Below, in pieces: positions 10,448 through 21,088 of a stretch of 64,000 bases of DNA. Below the pieces are notes generated by a model, which was given only the letters and a program-made list of their open reading frames with translations, had not been told where the DNA came from and did not search any database. Made by a program: the position numbers and the translations under genes. Location: assembly GCA_023213395.1 (NCBI GenBank), contig CM041465.1, forward strand, positions 11,036,001-11,100,000, given 5' to 3'. The DNA is from Cycas panzhihuaensis. Lineage: Eukaryota > Cycadophyta. The stretch's first letter is position 1. Each line of letters begins with the position of its first letter.

Positions 10448-12985
10448 TGGATGCGTCACACGGATAACCGCCTCGACCGAGCGCGGGAGAGATGGTGACG
10501 AAACCAGAGGAAGTGGAACCTACACGGCAAGCAACTACCACGCAGCGCCCGGCGCCGGAGCGAGTTCGGATCCGCAATGGAGTATGGCTACTACTGGGTG
10601 ACCCTTCACCACCTTGGATAAAGAGGCGAAGGTACGTAAGATGACCCGAGTTGGCCCGAAAGCAGGACCCTCCCACCCTTGGGTGGCCAGAAGGGAGAGA
10701 GAAAGAACCTAACAAGGATAGGCCAAAAGCAACCCTACACAACCTAACCGGGGACACGAACGACGCGGAGGCGAGGTGCTCGTAAGTTAGGGGAAGGAAG
10801 GAAAAGTAGGGATCAAGAAGGCTCCTACAACCTTTCCTACGACAAGAAGGGGTGCATGCAAATGAAGTAAATACGTAACAAATAAACACAAGGTAATTTT
10901 CCTTTAATCTTCAATGTCTTAATTACTAAGGAAGAAAAGGAAAAGAACAAGAATACGCAAGAGGAGGAAATGTGTACTGGGCCAAGGGCGACGAGGTGAT
11001 GTAGCCCGACGAGGAGTACCCAACCGCCCACGCAACGCATCTGGATGTGAGGCGAGTATGGTAAGCGAGGGCTTCCTACCTTCCCTAAAAATAAGTGCAA
11101 TACCGAAAGAAAGAAGGAAACGCTAACTAGGAAACGAGATAACGAAGTTGTAACACATGCAAGAGGCGCCACCGATAGAGAAATCAATGGGCAACGCTCT
11201 CCGTATGCCTCAAATACCGCAGTTTATTAAAGATCTTCCTCCTCCAAGGAGGGTACTAACATGCAACGACAAGGTCTAACAATATATATATATCAACATA
11301 AGTCGAATCCAAATAGGCATGCATCAATGTTAGTCCAACGAGGAGGAAATCAAGGGAAAAATACTCTAAATAAAGTGGGACAACAAGGTAAGCTCCTTGA
11401 GTGGCCTACCGCGCAAATGGTGCCCAAACCTCTCCCAAGAGCCACGGGCAGCGAGGAGAAAGTCAAGACTCAAGGCTAGAAAATAGTAGCAAAAGGGGCA
11501 AGAAAGACCCAAAGACACCCACGGGAACCGGATGCTACGGGAGCAAACCGTAACCGGGGAGCAAAGGCAAAGCCACGAATGGTAGTTGAGAACTACGAAT
11601 GATTCCCAAACCCGAGCAGGGTCCCAAATCAACAGAACTCGTGATGTCACCGGGTTTGGGCAGCACCTGAGTCTCTAAACCCTTGTTTAGATGGCCAAGA
11701 GCAACATGAGGCGAGAGGGAAGCTGAGGGCTTGGAGCCACTTCGGGAGCGTGGAAGGTGGTACTAATCCACCCAGCCTCTCCCAAAGCCTATGCAACCCT
11801 CACGCCCGCTTTGGACAAAGAAACGCAGTAAGAGACAAGAGAAAGTGGAACAAAGAATCCTCACAAAGGAAAGAGGATCAAACTTCAAGCAACAAACATG
11901 AACAAATGAGTGGAGCAAGAATATCGCAAAGAACTTAACAAAAAGTAAAGAGTACTGGGAGGAAGAGGCAAGGGCTTGCCTCACCAAAGGACAATGAAGG
12001 AGGGCCGGAAAAATGCCCAGATCTCGAGCAGAGCAGTTTGAGGCCCCTGCTACAGTATGATGGAGAACACTGCAAACGAGGGGCTCATGGACCGCCTGGA
12101 TAGAGACCGCTAGAAACCACTTCAAAGGAGCCCTCCAAGGCGCTGAGGGGTTGAGAGAATGTCTCAACCGAGCCAAGGAGAGCCGGGTCAGATGAAGAGT
12201 GCAGTCCTAAGAAAGAAAAGCAGAAAGCAGAAAGCAGAGCAGAGAGAGTTTTCTTGAGAGTAACTTCCAAAAGTGAGTAAAAGATCCAAAAAGTCCCAAA
12301 AGATGCTTAAGTACTAAAGCAAAACCCTAAAGTACGCGAATAGTACCTACCGAAGGGAAAAAGGCGAACCACGTGGGCGCTAATACAATGCGAAATCGCT
12401 ACCACGGATTTTAAAAACAAATGAGACAACAGATCTGGAAATTTTAGCTGCAGATGAATATTCCAAAGGGTACCGCTGAAAATTCCAAATGCAGATCACA
12501 AGATCACGGGCCAGATCACAAGATTTCAAGCAGATGCACCAGAGACACAAATGGGGCCCGCCAACCCCGAGGTCGGGGCAAACTACGAAAAGGCTAAAGG
12601 ACAACTAAAACACCCACCCGGAGCAAACAAGCCAAGAAACGGCCCACGGAGCGTAAATAGGCCCCCAAATGAGGTGGCAAGCTAACCAAGCGACGATGAG
12701 ACATCACACGGTGGAGGTGGCGCAAACCCGGTGGATCCGTGGAGAGAGGAGGGCGATGCGGAAGTAATATGGTCACTGTGGTGCCACACTCGCTAAGAGT
12801 GTGCCCCTCGCTATAGTCGCCATAGGCTAAACATAGGTGTGGACGACGACCGTGCCGCCCACAAAGTCATACGCATGCAAATATGTAAGGCATAATCAAG
12901 ACACAAAAGTGATGATAATGCTAGAGACATACCTGCACTTACCTGAGTCGGTGATTCCGTATCCATTCCCGGAAGCCGGGAAACA
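10448..12985 (-). repeat. 5' LTR of GyA-1 (LTR2)
   Basis: The LTR is 2538 bp. On the plus strand it starts TGGATGCG right after the primer site and ends GGGAAACA. Apart from many short indels it matches LTR1 almost base for base. Its outer end (12985/12986) abuts TATGCTGTGACACG, which aligns with the GyA 3' untranslated region at about 3412, so the flank is GyA-2 interior. TTTATT at 11223-11228 and the AT tract at 11281-11293 repeat the poly(A) and TATA arrangement of LTR1. Confidence 0.88.
11223..11293 (-). promoter_or_regulatory. LTR2 TATA-like tract and poly(A) signal
   Basis: The minus-strand TATA-like run is at 11281-11293 and AATAAA on the minus strand is at 11223-11228. It is conserved with LTR1 in order and spacing. 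If functional, GyA-1 transcription would start shortly below 11280 and run toward position 1. Confidence 0.45.
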
Positions 12986-13518
12986 TATGCTGTGACACGA
13001 TTTTGGATATATATATATGGGGTGATTGGAACCCTATTTGGATATGAGATGTTGTGTATGATGTATCATGTGTAGATGACATGTATGGTTATTTTGTATG
13101 GTTGTAAATGTTATGTTGTAGATATTTTATGTTATGAATATTTTATTGGATGATGCACACGTTTCCTTCCATGTATGGCTATATGTCTAACAGGAGCACA
13201 CACACACGTCATGAGTGGAGATGACAGAGAGGTGTGAGGTTAGAGGATAGAGCGGCATACACGTCTACGAAAGAGCATAGCAGAATATGCGAAGGAAATG
13301 ACAGACAGGAAAGGGAAGCGACGACGCTCCCAAGCGTCCTCCTAATTGGGGAATACCCAAGCAAGACGACAAAAGTTCCCGAGAGGGTACGGGAATGTGG
13401 GTTCCGCGGAAGGAACTGGAAAGAAGAAGAAGGATCCATCTTAAATTGCCATTCTACCCGTGGTTAGGAAGAATGGGGACAACCTAAAATGGTAGTTTAG
13501 GCTCATTTCGGAGCAGAG
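12986..13518 (-). other. GyA-2 3' untranslated region up to the pol deletion junction
   Basis: This aligns with GyA-1 3412-3860 on conserved blocks such as ATGATGCACACG and TGGGGACAACCTAA. No coding frame is supported. The upper end, near 13505-13520, is the deletion junction: 3' untranslated sequence runs straight into GAGAAGATGGC, which in GyA-1 lies at 5877 inside RT. A short GAG is shared by both sides of the break. Confidence 0.7.
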
Positions 13519-14250
13519 AAGATGGCACACAAGTCGGATGGGTGATGGGCCCTGACACGGGAGAGACCCATCATATCATCCATGAAGACCTCCAATATGT
13601 TATCAATGAGGTCGTGGAAAATGAAATGCATGGCTCTTTGGTAAGTAGCACCTGCATTCTTAAGGCCAAAGGGCATCGCCTTGTAGGTGAAGGTACCCCA
13701 AGGAGTAGTGAAGGCCATCTTATAGCGATCTTCGGGAGAAATATGAATTTGGTTATAGCTGGAGAAGTCATCCAATAAGGACATCACTTCAAATCCGGTG
13801 GTGCGATCAATGATTTGATCGAGGAAGGGTAACGGGAAATTGTCCTTGGGACAAGCGTTATTGATGTCGTGAAAGTCGACACATATACGGATTGCCTCGT
13901 TCTTTTTAGCAACGGGGACAATGTTAGAGACCCACTTGGGGTAGTCAATGGAAGTGATAAGCCCAAATGCTCAGAGCTTCTCAACCTCTATCTTAACTAC
14001 CGAGAGCTTGGGTGAAGGGGACGCCGCTTTGGCACATGTGGTGGGCGCCAGGAATGGTGGTGAGGTTATGAGTGACAATGGAGGGGTCGATTCCCTTCAT
14101 GTCAGCATAATCCCATGCAAACATGTGTCAGAACTCCTGGAACAGAAGGGAGTACTCCCTTATCTCATCAGGGGAACATTCTAACCTGACCTTAATGACC
14201 TTGCCCGGGGCCAAGACTATGTCTTGGGTTGCCCCCATGCACATGGCATT
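13519..14250 (-). pseudogene. GyA-2 reverse transcriptase, C-terminally deleted
   Basis: The minus frame at 13503-13787 reads through the RT palm. It includes FSSYNQIHISPEDRYKMAF, MPFGLKNAGATYQRAM and the catalytic FMDDM box (FMDD codons at 13575-13586). The N-terminal finger region continues at 13790-14250 in shifted frames, with DEIREYSLLFQEF near 14135-14170. After the FMDD box the sequence keeps only a few more codons before the deletion junction at 13519. The thumb, RNase H and integrase are absent. RT would copy element RNA into DNA; this one cannot be complete. Confidence 0.82.
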
Positions 14251-14839
14251 GCCCTCCTCGAAGTGGAGAGGGGCAAGATCAATAGGAGGAGGAGGAATAG
14301 GAGATGGGATCAGATCAACGAGCGTGGATCCAATCGCGAGGATCTTCTGGTGACCAAGCCTGTGGTGACTAGAAGGCAAGTTGGGCGTAAGACCCACGAG
14401 ATGCTTAAGCAGGGGCTTCGTCATCCTCAAAGTAATCCACCCCATGGATGACCTTACTTCGAGTAGAGGAAGCACTGGAGGGAGTAAGAGCAACAGGGCC
14501 ATGATGGTCATCGAGTCGCTCAACTTCCTCGCGGGAATCTGAAGGAAAGCCAAGAAGATACTCCTCGGAAGGAGCGAAGGGCAATTCTTCAAAGTCATTA
14601 CCTACAGGGGGTAATGAAGAAGAAGAAGTGATGACGGGTGGGTCAACACGAGCGATGACGTGGGACACGTACGAATAACTAGTCTCACCAACGAGAGAAA
14701 TTCTAGACGGGGATCTAGAACGAGACGGGTGTGACCTACTGGCACAGAGGAAAGAGACGGGGTGAAGACAATCCTCGTCTTCGTCGTGTGACTCGTCGTC
14801 ACTAAACGAAGCAAGGTACCTGTAGCTCCCAACACCAAT
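14251..14839 (-). other. GyA-2 low-complexity linker between protease and RT
   Basis: Minus-strand frames are rich in Ser, Pro, Leu and acidic runs, with no domain recognised. It is collinear with GyA-1 6481-7300. Its position, between two pol domains, suggests it is part of the same polyprotein rather than a separate gene. Confidence 0.5.
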
Positions 14840-15420
14840 AGGGGCGAATCACGTGAGACTAAGGGAAGAAGATGTAGGATCTTCTTTAGATGGGTTAGGT
14901 ATACCGATAGAGTAAGCTGAGGCATGGGCGGAAGGACCTTGGTTTGCTAAACTGGTAGAACGAGTTTGTTTGGTAAATGGGCGTTCGCGGGGAATCACTC
15001 TCATCCGTCCGTCATGGACGAATTTAAGTTGTCCCCAAAGAGTCGAACACACGGCTCCCATTTGGTCGAGCCATGGACGACCTAGAAGGAGGTTGTAATC
15101 CACGTCAACGTCAAGGACTACAACGCCTAAGAAGAATGCCTTGCCCTCAAGGGTGAGCGAAATCACGATAGATCCCAAAGGGGTCTTCTCACTACCGTCA
15201 TAACCTTGGCATCGCCAGGGAACAGGTTCCAAGGTGGAGATACCAAGCTCTTGCATAACACGCAAGGGCATAGCATTGATAGAAGAACTGTTGTCTACGA
15301 CAGTTCTTCAAAGAGTACAATCGGGGGTATCGATAGTGATAGTGAATGGGAAGTTCCACTGACGTTCCCTTTCACCGGCGGGAGGAAGATCCTTAGGATC
15401 AAATGAGATAACGGGTCCAC
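14840..15420 (-). pseudogene. GyA-2 aspartic protease with altered active site
   Basis: The frame at 14849-15271 gives MPLRVMQELGIS, VVLDVDVDYNLLLGRPWLDQ and LKFVHDGRMRVI, the retropepsin C-terminal half. Just upstream (about 15270-15310) the active-site segment reads VVDNSSSINAMP. The usual form in this group is D-S/N-G-S-S, so the invariant Gly is Ser here. The frame breaks near 15230. The domain would normally cut Gag-Pol inside the particle. Loss of the Gly and the frameshift make it inactive as read. Confidence 0.72.
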
Positions 15421-15429
15421 AACCTTGGG

Positions 15430-16135
15430 TGACGCCCAAAGAGTGGATAAGTGTATCACTCGATCCTAAAGCTTCCAGGAGGAGGGCCTGCTACACGGGA
15501 CAACTCCTTAGAACGTCCATCAAGGACATTCCTGCGGTGACAGTATGAAGCTCGTCCACGATGGAGAAGGGCTTACCCTTCGCGGTAGGCTGGATAAGTA
15601 CCCTTCAGAAATTGTAACGACCTGGGCATACAAGAATAGCCTTAGAAAAGAGAGGTATTTCTGGAGGAAGGTTCTCCAGAGGAGGGTCAGAGGGAGCGGT
15701 AGAACAAGAAGCTCCCGCTGCTTCCTTAGCAGCTTGAGATCGCGTAAGGACGTAAGTAGGAGTTGCTTCAAGCAACTAGATCACCTTCTTCCCCTTGTTC
15801 TGGGGTCGGGAAGGTGACGGGGTGCGATGGCTAGGAGAATGAGAGGAGGAAGACAAGTTCTGGGCACCCTTCCCCTTGTCACGGGAAGGACGGGGATCAT
15901 GCGATCTTCCTCGGTTTTGGTTGCTCTTGGGTTGGGTGTTGCGATCGCGCTCCCCATGTTTAGGGAACAGATCCTTGTGAACTGGTTGATCCAAATTAGG
16001 CCTTAAGGGCCATTTGGGGGAAGAGTCATATCAAGGGGCATCCTTAGGATTCTGGGCCCTACAACGCGAATCATAGTGAAAGCACTCCCCATGAATGGAG
16101 CACCACTTCTTCTCAAGTGGAGGGTCTGACCTTCT
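15430..16135 (-). other. GyA-2 basic linker and Cys/His zinc-knuckle-like segment
   Basis: Next to the gag stop, at 16058-16106, the minus strand encodes WCSIHGECFHYDSRC. This Cys-His-His-Cys arrangement resembles the Tat-group knuckle (usual wording YCxFHxxxGHxTxxC) and would bind element RNA. Below it, 15776-15994 encodes a strongly basic, Ser/Arg/Pro-rich linker. Both lie downstream of the gag stop at 16178, so they would be reached only by frameshift or readthrough, or belong to Pol. Confidence 0.5.
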
Positions 16136-16177
16136 TGCTTGAGAGGACTGGGCATTTCCATTCCTAGGGAGAGGAGC

Positions 16178-18091
16178 TTAGGTTGTTTGTTGGACTTGTT
16201 TATTAGATGTAGGGGATGAAGGAGCTTGAAGCTTGAGTTCCTTCATCGTATGCTCAAACAAGCGTATGGCTGATGTGAGAGGGTCTAAAGTCCTCTCGGT
16301 CAGATGAGAGGAAGACTGGGTAGGTTGCGAAGGTTTGGTATCCTTGGTTTGGGGTGGTGCCTCATGGCGCTGTGAGGGCTTGAGAGGTTTCTTGAGACCA
16401 TCTTGGATCTCAATAGCCTCCAATGCCAAACACTTGGTGATCGCGGAGTCACATGTGGTCGCCCCCATCTTGAGGACTTCCACATGAACTTCGGGATAAA
16501 GTGCGTTGACAAAAAGGGCTCGCTTCAGCTCCTCGGGCAATGTTGCCTTAATGGAGTGAAGCAAGTCGTGAAATCGCCACACAAAGTCACGATTCATCTC
16601 ATCGTGACCTTGTTTGAGTGAAAGGAGCGACTTCATTCCGCTCTCGAATGGACGGGCTACATCAAAATAGTTGATGAACTCATCCACCAATTGTTGGAAT
16701 GAATGGATAGAATGGGCAGGGAGACTGTAGAACCACTTGAGGGCATCACCCTGCAGGGATCGCGGGAATAATTTCATTAAAATGTGGTCGTAAGCACAGT
16801 AATCGATGCATACCATAGAAAAACTATGCACATGCTCCGCCGGGTCTTGCGACGAAGTTTGGTCGAATCTAGGAACTTCAAGGGTATGAGGTGGCAGATT
16901 GGTTCTTAACGCCTCGATGGATAGAGGTGTTGACCTAAAGTCCATGAAGGGGCGTGCCCTTACGTGGACTGCAGGGTCAACGGACGTCATAGTAGGTAAA
17001 GTACAAGGAGCGGATGGGGGTGGAACACCCATTCCTCCTTGAGGAAATACCCCCTGCTGAGAAGAGGCGTGGGAGTAGGTGCCTTGGAAGGGAGTCGAGT
17101 TCCCTTGCGAAGGCACAACGAATGGGATTGCGTTGGATGATGGACAAGATGGATGTGGAACCGGGTTTTGCCCATATGGGCCACCCGTAGGTGGAGCGAC
17201 TCCATATGGGTGTAGCAGATCCACCCCATAAACCGGGAGATGGCTTCCTCTACCCTGCCCCCAAGGCTGAGAAGTATACCCTGGGGGAACGTAGAAGGAA
17301 GCACCAACGTGTTGGTTTTGAGGATGTGTGGGAGTGGATCCCACATGACTAGTGGTCGGAAGGCTAGTAGGACTGGCAGGCCTACTAGGAATGGTATGCG
17401 CTACATTAGGGGATGGCATATTGGTTTGGTTAGGGACGGGTATGCTAACCTTTAATTGAGGGAAAGACACACCACGGGGAGATCCTAAAACACTAAGACC
17501 TCGATGAGAAATGGAAGGCGCGACACGTGCCCCCACTGCGGGAATAGGAAAGGAGGGGGACATGTACGTAGGCACAAAGGGATTCACTGTCAAAGGGAGA
17601 GTACATGAGGATGAGGCGTGCGGGGGAGGAGCGGAAGAGGAAGAGGCTCCTCCATGGAGGGCACCCTCAAGCCATCCAAGATACGGTTGCAAGCGTGCTG
17701 CGCGGCGACACTCGTTGAGAGCTTCAACTACATCGACAGGAGGGGTTCCTACATACTCGTAAGAGGTAATTGGGACCTCGAACAAAGTAGGTTCCTCGGG
17801 ATGCTCCTCATAAGAGTCACCAACCACGTGGCAAGTCTCAAGAGGAGTGGATCCTTCTACGGCATGGGTAGAGGGATGGACATCAAGTGAGAGGTGTTGG
17901 TCACTTGGGTAATAAAGGGGTTCATCACCCTCTCGGGTGGACCCGGGAATAGAGGAAGGAAAAGCATGGGTTTCTAAGGTGGAAGTGTGGTAGGCCCAAT
18001 CAGAAGAGTATCCCTCCATAGTCAGATCAGAATCTGACAAAGGAAGAGGGTGATACTCGGGGTCTTCTAATAATGGAGGTAAACCGCGCAA
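16178..18091 (-). CDS. gag: Gag polyprotein of GyA-2
   Basis: An intact 637-codon frame, the longest in the window. Residues 1-400 are low in predicted order and rich in Pro, Ser, Thr and Gly, with many His-Pro and Val-Pro pairs. Residues 408-545 form a Retrotrans_gag domain, with ALKWFYSLPAHSI, LVDEFINYF and RFHDLLHSI as typical pieces. Residues 550-637 are a Lys/Ser/Pro-rich tail ending KQVQQTT. Gag assembles the cytoplasmic virus-like particle and packages element RNA. The start used is the first Met after the primer site, about 160 bases inside the 5' LTR end; no better Met with the domain follows. The protein's survival next to a truncated pol is notable. It is element-encoded, not a host gene. 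Confidence 0.85.
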   Translation of the reverse strand: MRGLPPLLEDPEYHPLPLSDSDLTMEGYSSDWAYHTSTLETHAFPSSIPGSTREGDEPLYYPSDQHLSLDVHPSTHAVEGSTPLETCHVVGDSYEEHPEEPTLFEVPITSYEYVGTPPVDVVEALNECRRAARLQPYLGWLEGALHGGASSSSAPPPHASSSCTLPLTVNPFVPTYMSPSFPIPAVGARVAPSISHRGLSVLGSPRGVSFPQLKVSIPVPNQTNMPSPNVAHTIPSRPASPTSLPTTSHVGSTPTHPQNQHVGASFYVPPGYTSQPWGQGRGSHLPVYGVDLLHPYGVAPPTGGPYGQNPVPHPSCPSSNAIPFVVPSQGNSTPFQGTYSHASSQQGVFPQGGMGVPPPSAPCTLPTMTSVDPAVHVRARPFMDFRSTPLSIEALRTNLPPHTLEVPRFDQTSSQDPAEHVHSFSMVCIDYCAYDHILMKLFPRSLQGDALKWFYSLPAHSIHSFQQLVDEFINYFDVARPFESGMKSLLSLKQGHDEMNRDFVWRFHDLLHSIKATLPEELKRALFVNALYPEVHVEVLKMGATTCDSAITKCLALEAIEIQDGLKKPLKPSQRHEAPPQTKDTKPSQPTQSSSHLTERTLDPLTSAIRLFEHTMKELKLQAPSSPTSNKQVQQTT

Positions 18092-18267
18092 GCGACGAGA
18101 AAAGTGTCACATGCAAGATCAACCAACAATGTTAGGGAAAAAAAGAGGGCGATAAAGGCACACGCGCTGGGGACTGCCCAACGAAGGGATCGAAGTAGGT
18201 ATAAAAAGATCACAGAAAAGTAGCAAAACCAACAGAAGAGAGCGGAAACTAGCTCCCTTACTGGCAG

Positions 18268-18285
18268 TCCCCAGTATGGTCACCA
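18268..18285 (-). other. GyA-2 primer-binding site
   Basis: On the minus strand it starts TGGTGACCAT and ends TGGGGA, one base inside the LTR boundary at 18287. A G-rich end matches the common TCCCCA in tRNA acceptor/T-arm sequence. The tRNA was not identified. Confidence 0.6.
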
Positions 18286-18286
18286 G

Positions 18287-20870
18287 TGGACGCGCGTCTA
18301 CGGGATAGCTACCTAACTAATAGGTGTGGTGAGAGTGGGTGGTGATATGATCGAACGAGAGACCTATAAGAAAAGTAATTACCACACAGAGCGGTCCGTG
18401 CACCGAAGTGCAAGTTCAGGACCTGCAATGGAATAAGGCTACTAAAAAGGGATCCTCCACCACTTCGGACAAAGGGTGAAGAGGCGTAGGATTAGCCTGG
18501 GTTGACCTAGGGACAGGATCCTCCCACCCTTGGATGGCCGGAAGGGGAAGGAGAAGATCCAAGAAAATAGATCAAGGGTGTGCCTAAATAAGCTAACTGG
18601 GTACACAAGCAACACGAGAGGCAAGAAGCTTGTGCAGCTAAGGGGAGGAGGAAAGGTAAAAAGGGTGGTTCCTATATCCTTTCCTATAGGTAACAAAGAT
18701 GCATGTAATAAAATAAATAAGGCATAACCAAAAAACAAAGTCAAGTTTCCTTTTTGCTTTCCAATGTGTTAATTACTAGAAGGAATCTAAAAGGAAAAAA
18801 AGCAACAAGGTAGAGTAAGGTGTGCACCTGGACCAAGGGCGTGCGTGACGAGGGCCTTCTTGAGGGGCACCAAACTACTCCACATGGTGCATTGGATGCG
18901 GAGCGTCACAGTGGATTAGAAAAGGGCTCCCTTACCTTCCCCGGAAAAATACTAAATACAAAGCCACGGAAAGAAAGGAACTAACTGCTAGTAACTAAAG
19001 AAGTATGAAGGCTCAACATATACAAGAGCGCTTACCGGCAACAGAATGAGCAGAAAGTACCTTTTACGCTCTCCAAACACCTGCAAGCAACGGCAACCTC
19101 CCTCTTTCCGGAGAAAGGGCACTAACATGCAATACAAGATCCTAGCAATATGTGTCTATATAATACAAATATGAATCTAAACACACATATGTTAGTATCA
19201 ACCCAACGATGAAAGTACGTAAAAGAGGGTAACCAAAGCAAAGGTAAATGACTGGTAAGCCTCAGAGTGGCCCACCTCCAGCAAATAACACCCTAACCTC
19301 CCCCTAAGAGCCACAAGGCAGCAAGGGCAAGGCCAAGAGAGATGGCTGGAAATGGCAACAAGGAGGCGAGCGGAGCCAAAGAATACCTACGGCAGACTGG
19401 GATGCTATGAAGAGCAAACTGGGCTACCGGGAAGAGAGTTGGACGAGTACTAGCGGTTGGGACTTACGTAAGTTGCCCAAACCTGAACCTAAGCCCTCAA
19501 ACCAGCGCTGCAACGTGTGACAACGATGATTTCAGCGGCTAAAAGAGGGCTAACAAACCCTTGTTTAAGTGCCAAGGATAGCACGAGGCAAGAGGGAGGA
19601 TTTGGGGGGCTTAGAGCCACTTGAGGAGCGTGGAAGGTGGTACAGAATCCACCCAGCTCCTTCCCAAAGGCTATGCCAACCCTCAACGCCGCTGCCTTGA
19701 GCAACAAATGCAGGTAAGAGGCATTGGGATAGAGGTAAAATAGCCCACTGAAAAGAAGGAAAGAAGCCTCACAAAGACAAGCAAGAAGCAATCCAGATGG
19801 AGCATCAATATCACAAGAAAATTAATTCAAAGTAATAAATACCTGAATGAGGGAGGCAAAGGACTTGCCTCAGCCAAGGGATGGCGAGGAGAGGCTGAGA
19901 AATCAGCCCAGATCTGTGGTGTAGCAGGTTTGGGACCCTACTAAGGAGGTTGGAAGGAAAACACCTGCACTTCGAGCACTTGAAGACTACCTAGGGAAAA
20001 GATCTACTAGAACCTCTCCAAGGGGCCCTCTCCAAGGTGCGTGAGGGGCTAGGAAGATGTCCTAGCCATACCAAAGGAGAGCTGGGCGCTGTAGGAGAGG
20101 CGCAGGTCCTGTGGTAGCAGCAAAGCAGCAGAGAAGAGCAGAGCACAGTGTTGTTTCCTTGAGGAGCAATTCAAGAGTGAGCCAAAAAGTTTTTAAAAAT
20201 GAGTAGATCATGCCTTAAGTACCCAACCCAAACCCTAAAGTGAGCGATTAGGGCGCGACTAGGAGAGAGTTAAGTCGCGAGCCACGTGGCAGTTTCACAA
20301 TAAATGCGAAACTGCCACGGCGGATTTAAAAAAATAAATTAGAACAGTCGTACCGCCATAATATCCGCGGTACCACAGATATTCCGGTGGTACCGCGAAA
20401 ACCGCTGCGGTACGAACCCAGAGGCAAAAATAGGCTTGGCAGCTAGTTTAGGCTGGGAGAAGATGACAAAAAGGGCTAATAGGGGGCTGAGACACCTACC
20501 CGGGGGTAAACAAGCCAACAAACGGGTCCAAAAGAGCAAAAATGGGGCTCAAACAGTGTGGCAAGTCAACCAAACGATGATGGGTCATCACACAGGCGGA
20601 GGTGGCGCAAGCCTAGTGGATCTTGGAGCGAGGAGGGCAGATGCGAGAAGTGGAGTGGCCACCAGGGTGCCACACTTGCTGGGAGTGTGCCCCTGCTATA
20701 GTCGTCATAGGCTAGAATAAATGTAGACGAAGACAAAGTTGCCTACAAAGCCACACACATGCAGACATGCAAGCAAACACTCATCAAATGAAAGTGATGA
20801 TAAGGCGAGAAACATACCTGCACTTACCTGAGTCAGTGATTTCGTATCCATTCCCGGAAGTCGGGAAACA
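18287..20870 (-). repeat. 5' LTR of GyA-2 (LTR3)
   Basis: The LTR is 2584 bp, running TGGACGCG to GGGAAACA on the plus strand. It is collinear with LTR1 and LTR2 but clearly more diverged, with substitutions as well as indels. Shared landmarks are TGCAATGGA near 18425, CCTCCCACCCTTGG near 18520, and CATTCCCGGAAG at the outer end. Repeated GGTACCGC-type words at 20345-20415 suggest a small internal repeat. Outer flank 20871 onward is GyA-3 interior. Confidence 0.85.
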
Positions 20871-21088
20871 TCTTCCAGTCGATTCTCAGGTGGCATATAG
20901 GCAGCCCCTATTTCGTCTCCACCTTTGTCCTCGTATCCACGCATTCTGCCATGACACTTATTGACACCCTTGTCTCCTGTTATGATCATGATTTATATAT
21001 ATATACATGCATATATACTACTGACAGTTGTGTTGCCAGTATTCGCCATCGCACCACGCCCGGCGGGAGGCTCACGCTAAGGGGGCGT
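20871..21088 (+). other. GyA-3 3' untranslated region and polypurine tract
   Basis: This matches the reverse complement of GyA-1 2422-2645, including GTCTCCAC, TCGTATCC and GTTGTGTTGC blocks in the same order. It ends with TAAGGGGGCGT directly before the LTR TG. That is a plausible polypurine tract, and it fixes the element's orientation and the LTR start. Confidence 0.75.

Larger units (their letters stand above)
1..12985 (-). mobile_element. GyA-1, Tat-like Ty3/Gypsy LTR retrotransposon, youngest of the left nest
   Basis: The element reads right to left: 5' LTR 10448-12985, primer site, gag, protease, RT, RNase H, integrase, 3' untranslated region, and 3' LTR 1-2421. About 72 bp of the 3' LTR lie left of the window, judged by aligning position 1 with position 10520. 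The gag-protease-RT-RNase H-integrase order and the RT and integrase motifs place it in Ty3/Gypsy, and the RT wording fits the Tat/Athila group. Its right end abuts sequence matching the GyA 3' untranslated region, so it is an insertion into GyA-2, not one half of a tandem array. Every frame is broken by short indels. The left TSD lies outside the window; the right one would be TATGC at 12986-12990. Confidence 0.85.
12986..20870 (-). mobile_element. GyA-2, gag-bearing deletion derivative of the same Gypsy family
   Basis: From right to left: 5' LTR 18287-20870, primer site, intact gag, Cys/His segment, protease, RT core, then directly 3' untranslated region. Compared with GyA-1 it lacks about 2.0 kb (GyA-1 positions 3862-5876: RT C-terminus, RNase H and integrase). 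The rest of its 3' end and its 3' LTR are not in the window; GyA-1 occupies that spot, so they should lie to the left. It is in turn inserted in GyA-3. The right TSD would be TCTTC at 20871-20875. It could not move without pol supplied by another element. Confidence 0.8.

Noticed and set aside
1-13000. Many 60-180 codon frames on both strands, some with Arg- or Ser-rich text
   Set aside because: They lie in LTRs, UTRs or antisense to gag-pol, carry no domain, and are not conserved between LTR1, LTR2 and LTR3. GC-rich sequence gives such frames by chance.
12986-13520. Apparent 1 kb deletion of the GyA-2 3' UTR next to LTR2
   Set aside because: The missing part is expected on the other side of the GyA-1 insertion, left of the window, so no deletion is needed there. 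The 2 kb pol deletion is separate and real.
17240-17890. Plus-strand frames of 71-90 codons within GyA-2 gag
   Set aside because: They are antisense shadows of an intact Gag frame with a recognisable domain.
1-20870. Tandem array of one element (LTR, interior, LTR, interior, LTR)
   Set aside because: The sequence next to LTR2 and LTR3 outer ends matches the GyA 3' UTR at two different internal points, so each is an insertion site within another copy. LTR3 is also far more diverged than LTR1 is from LTR2.
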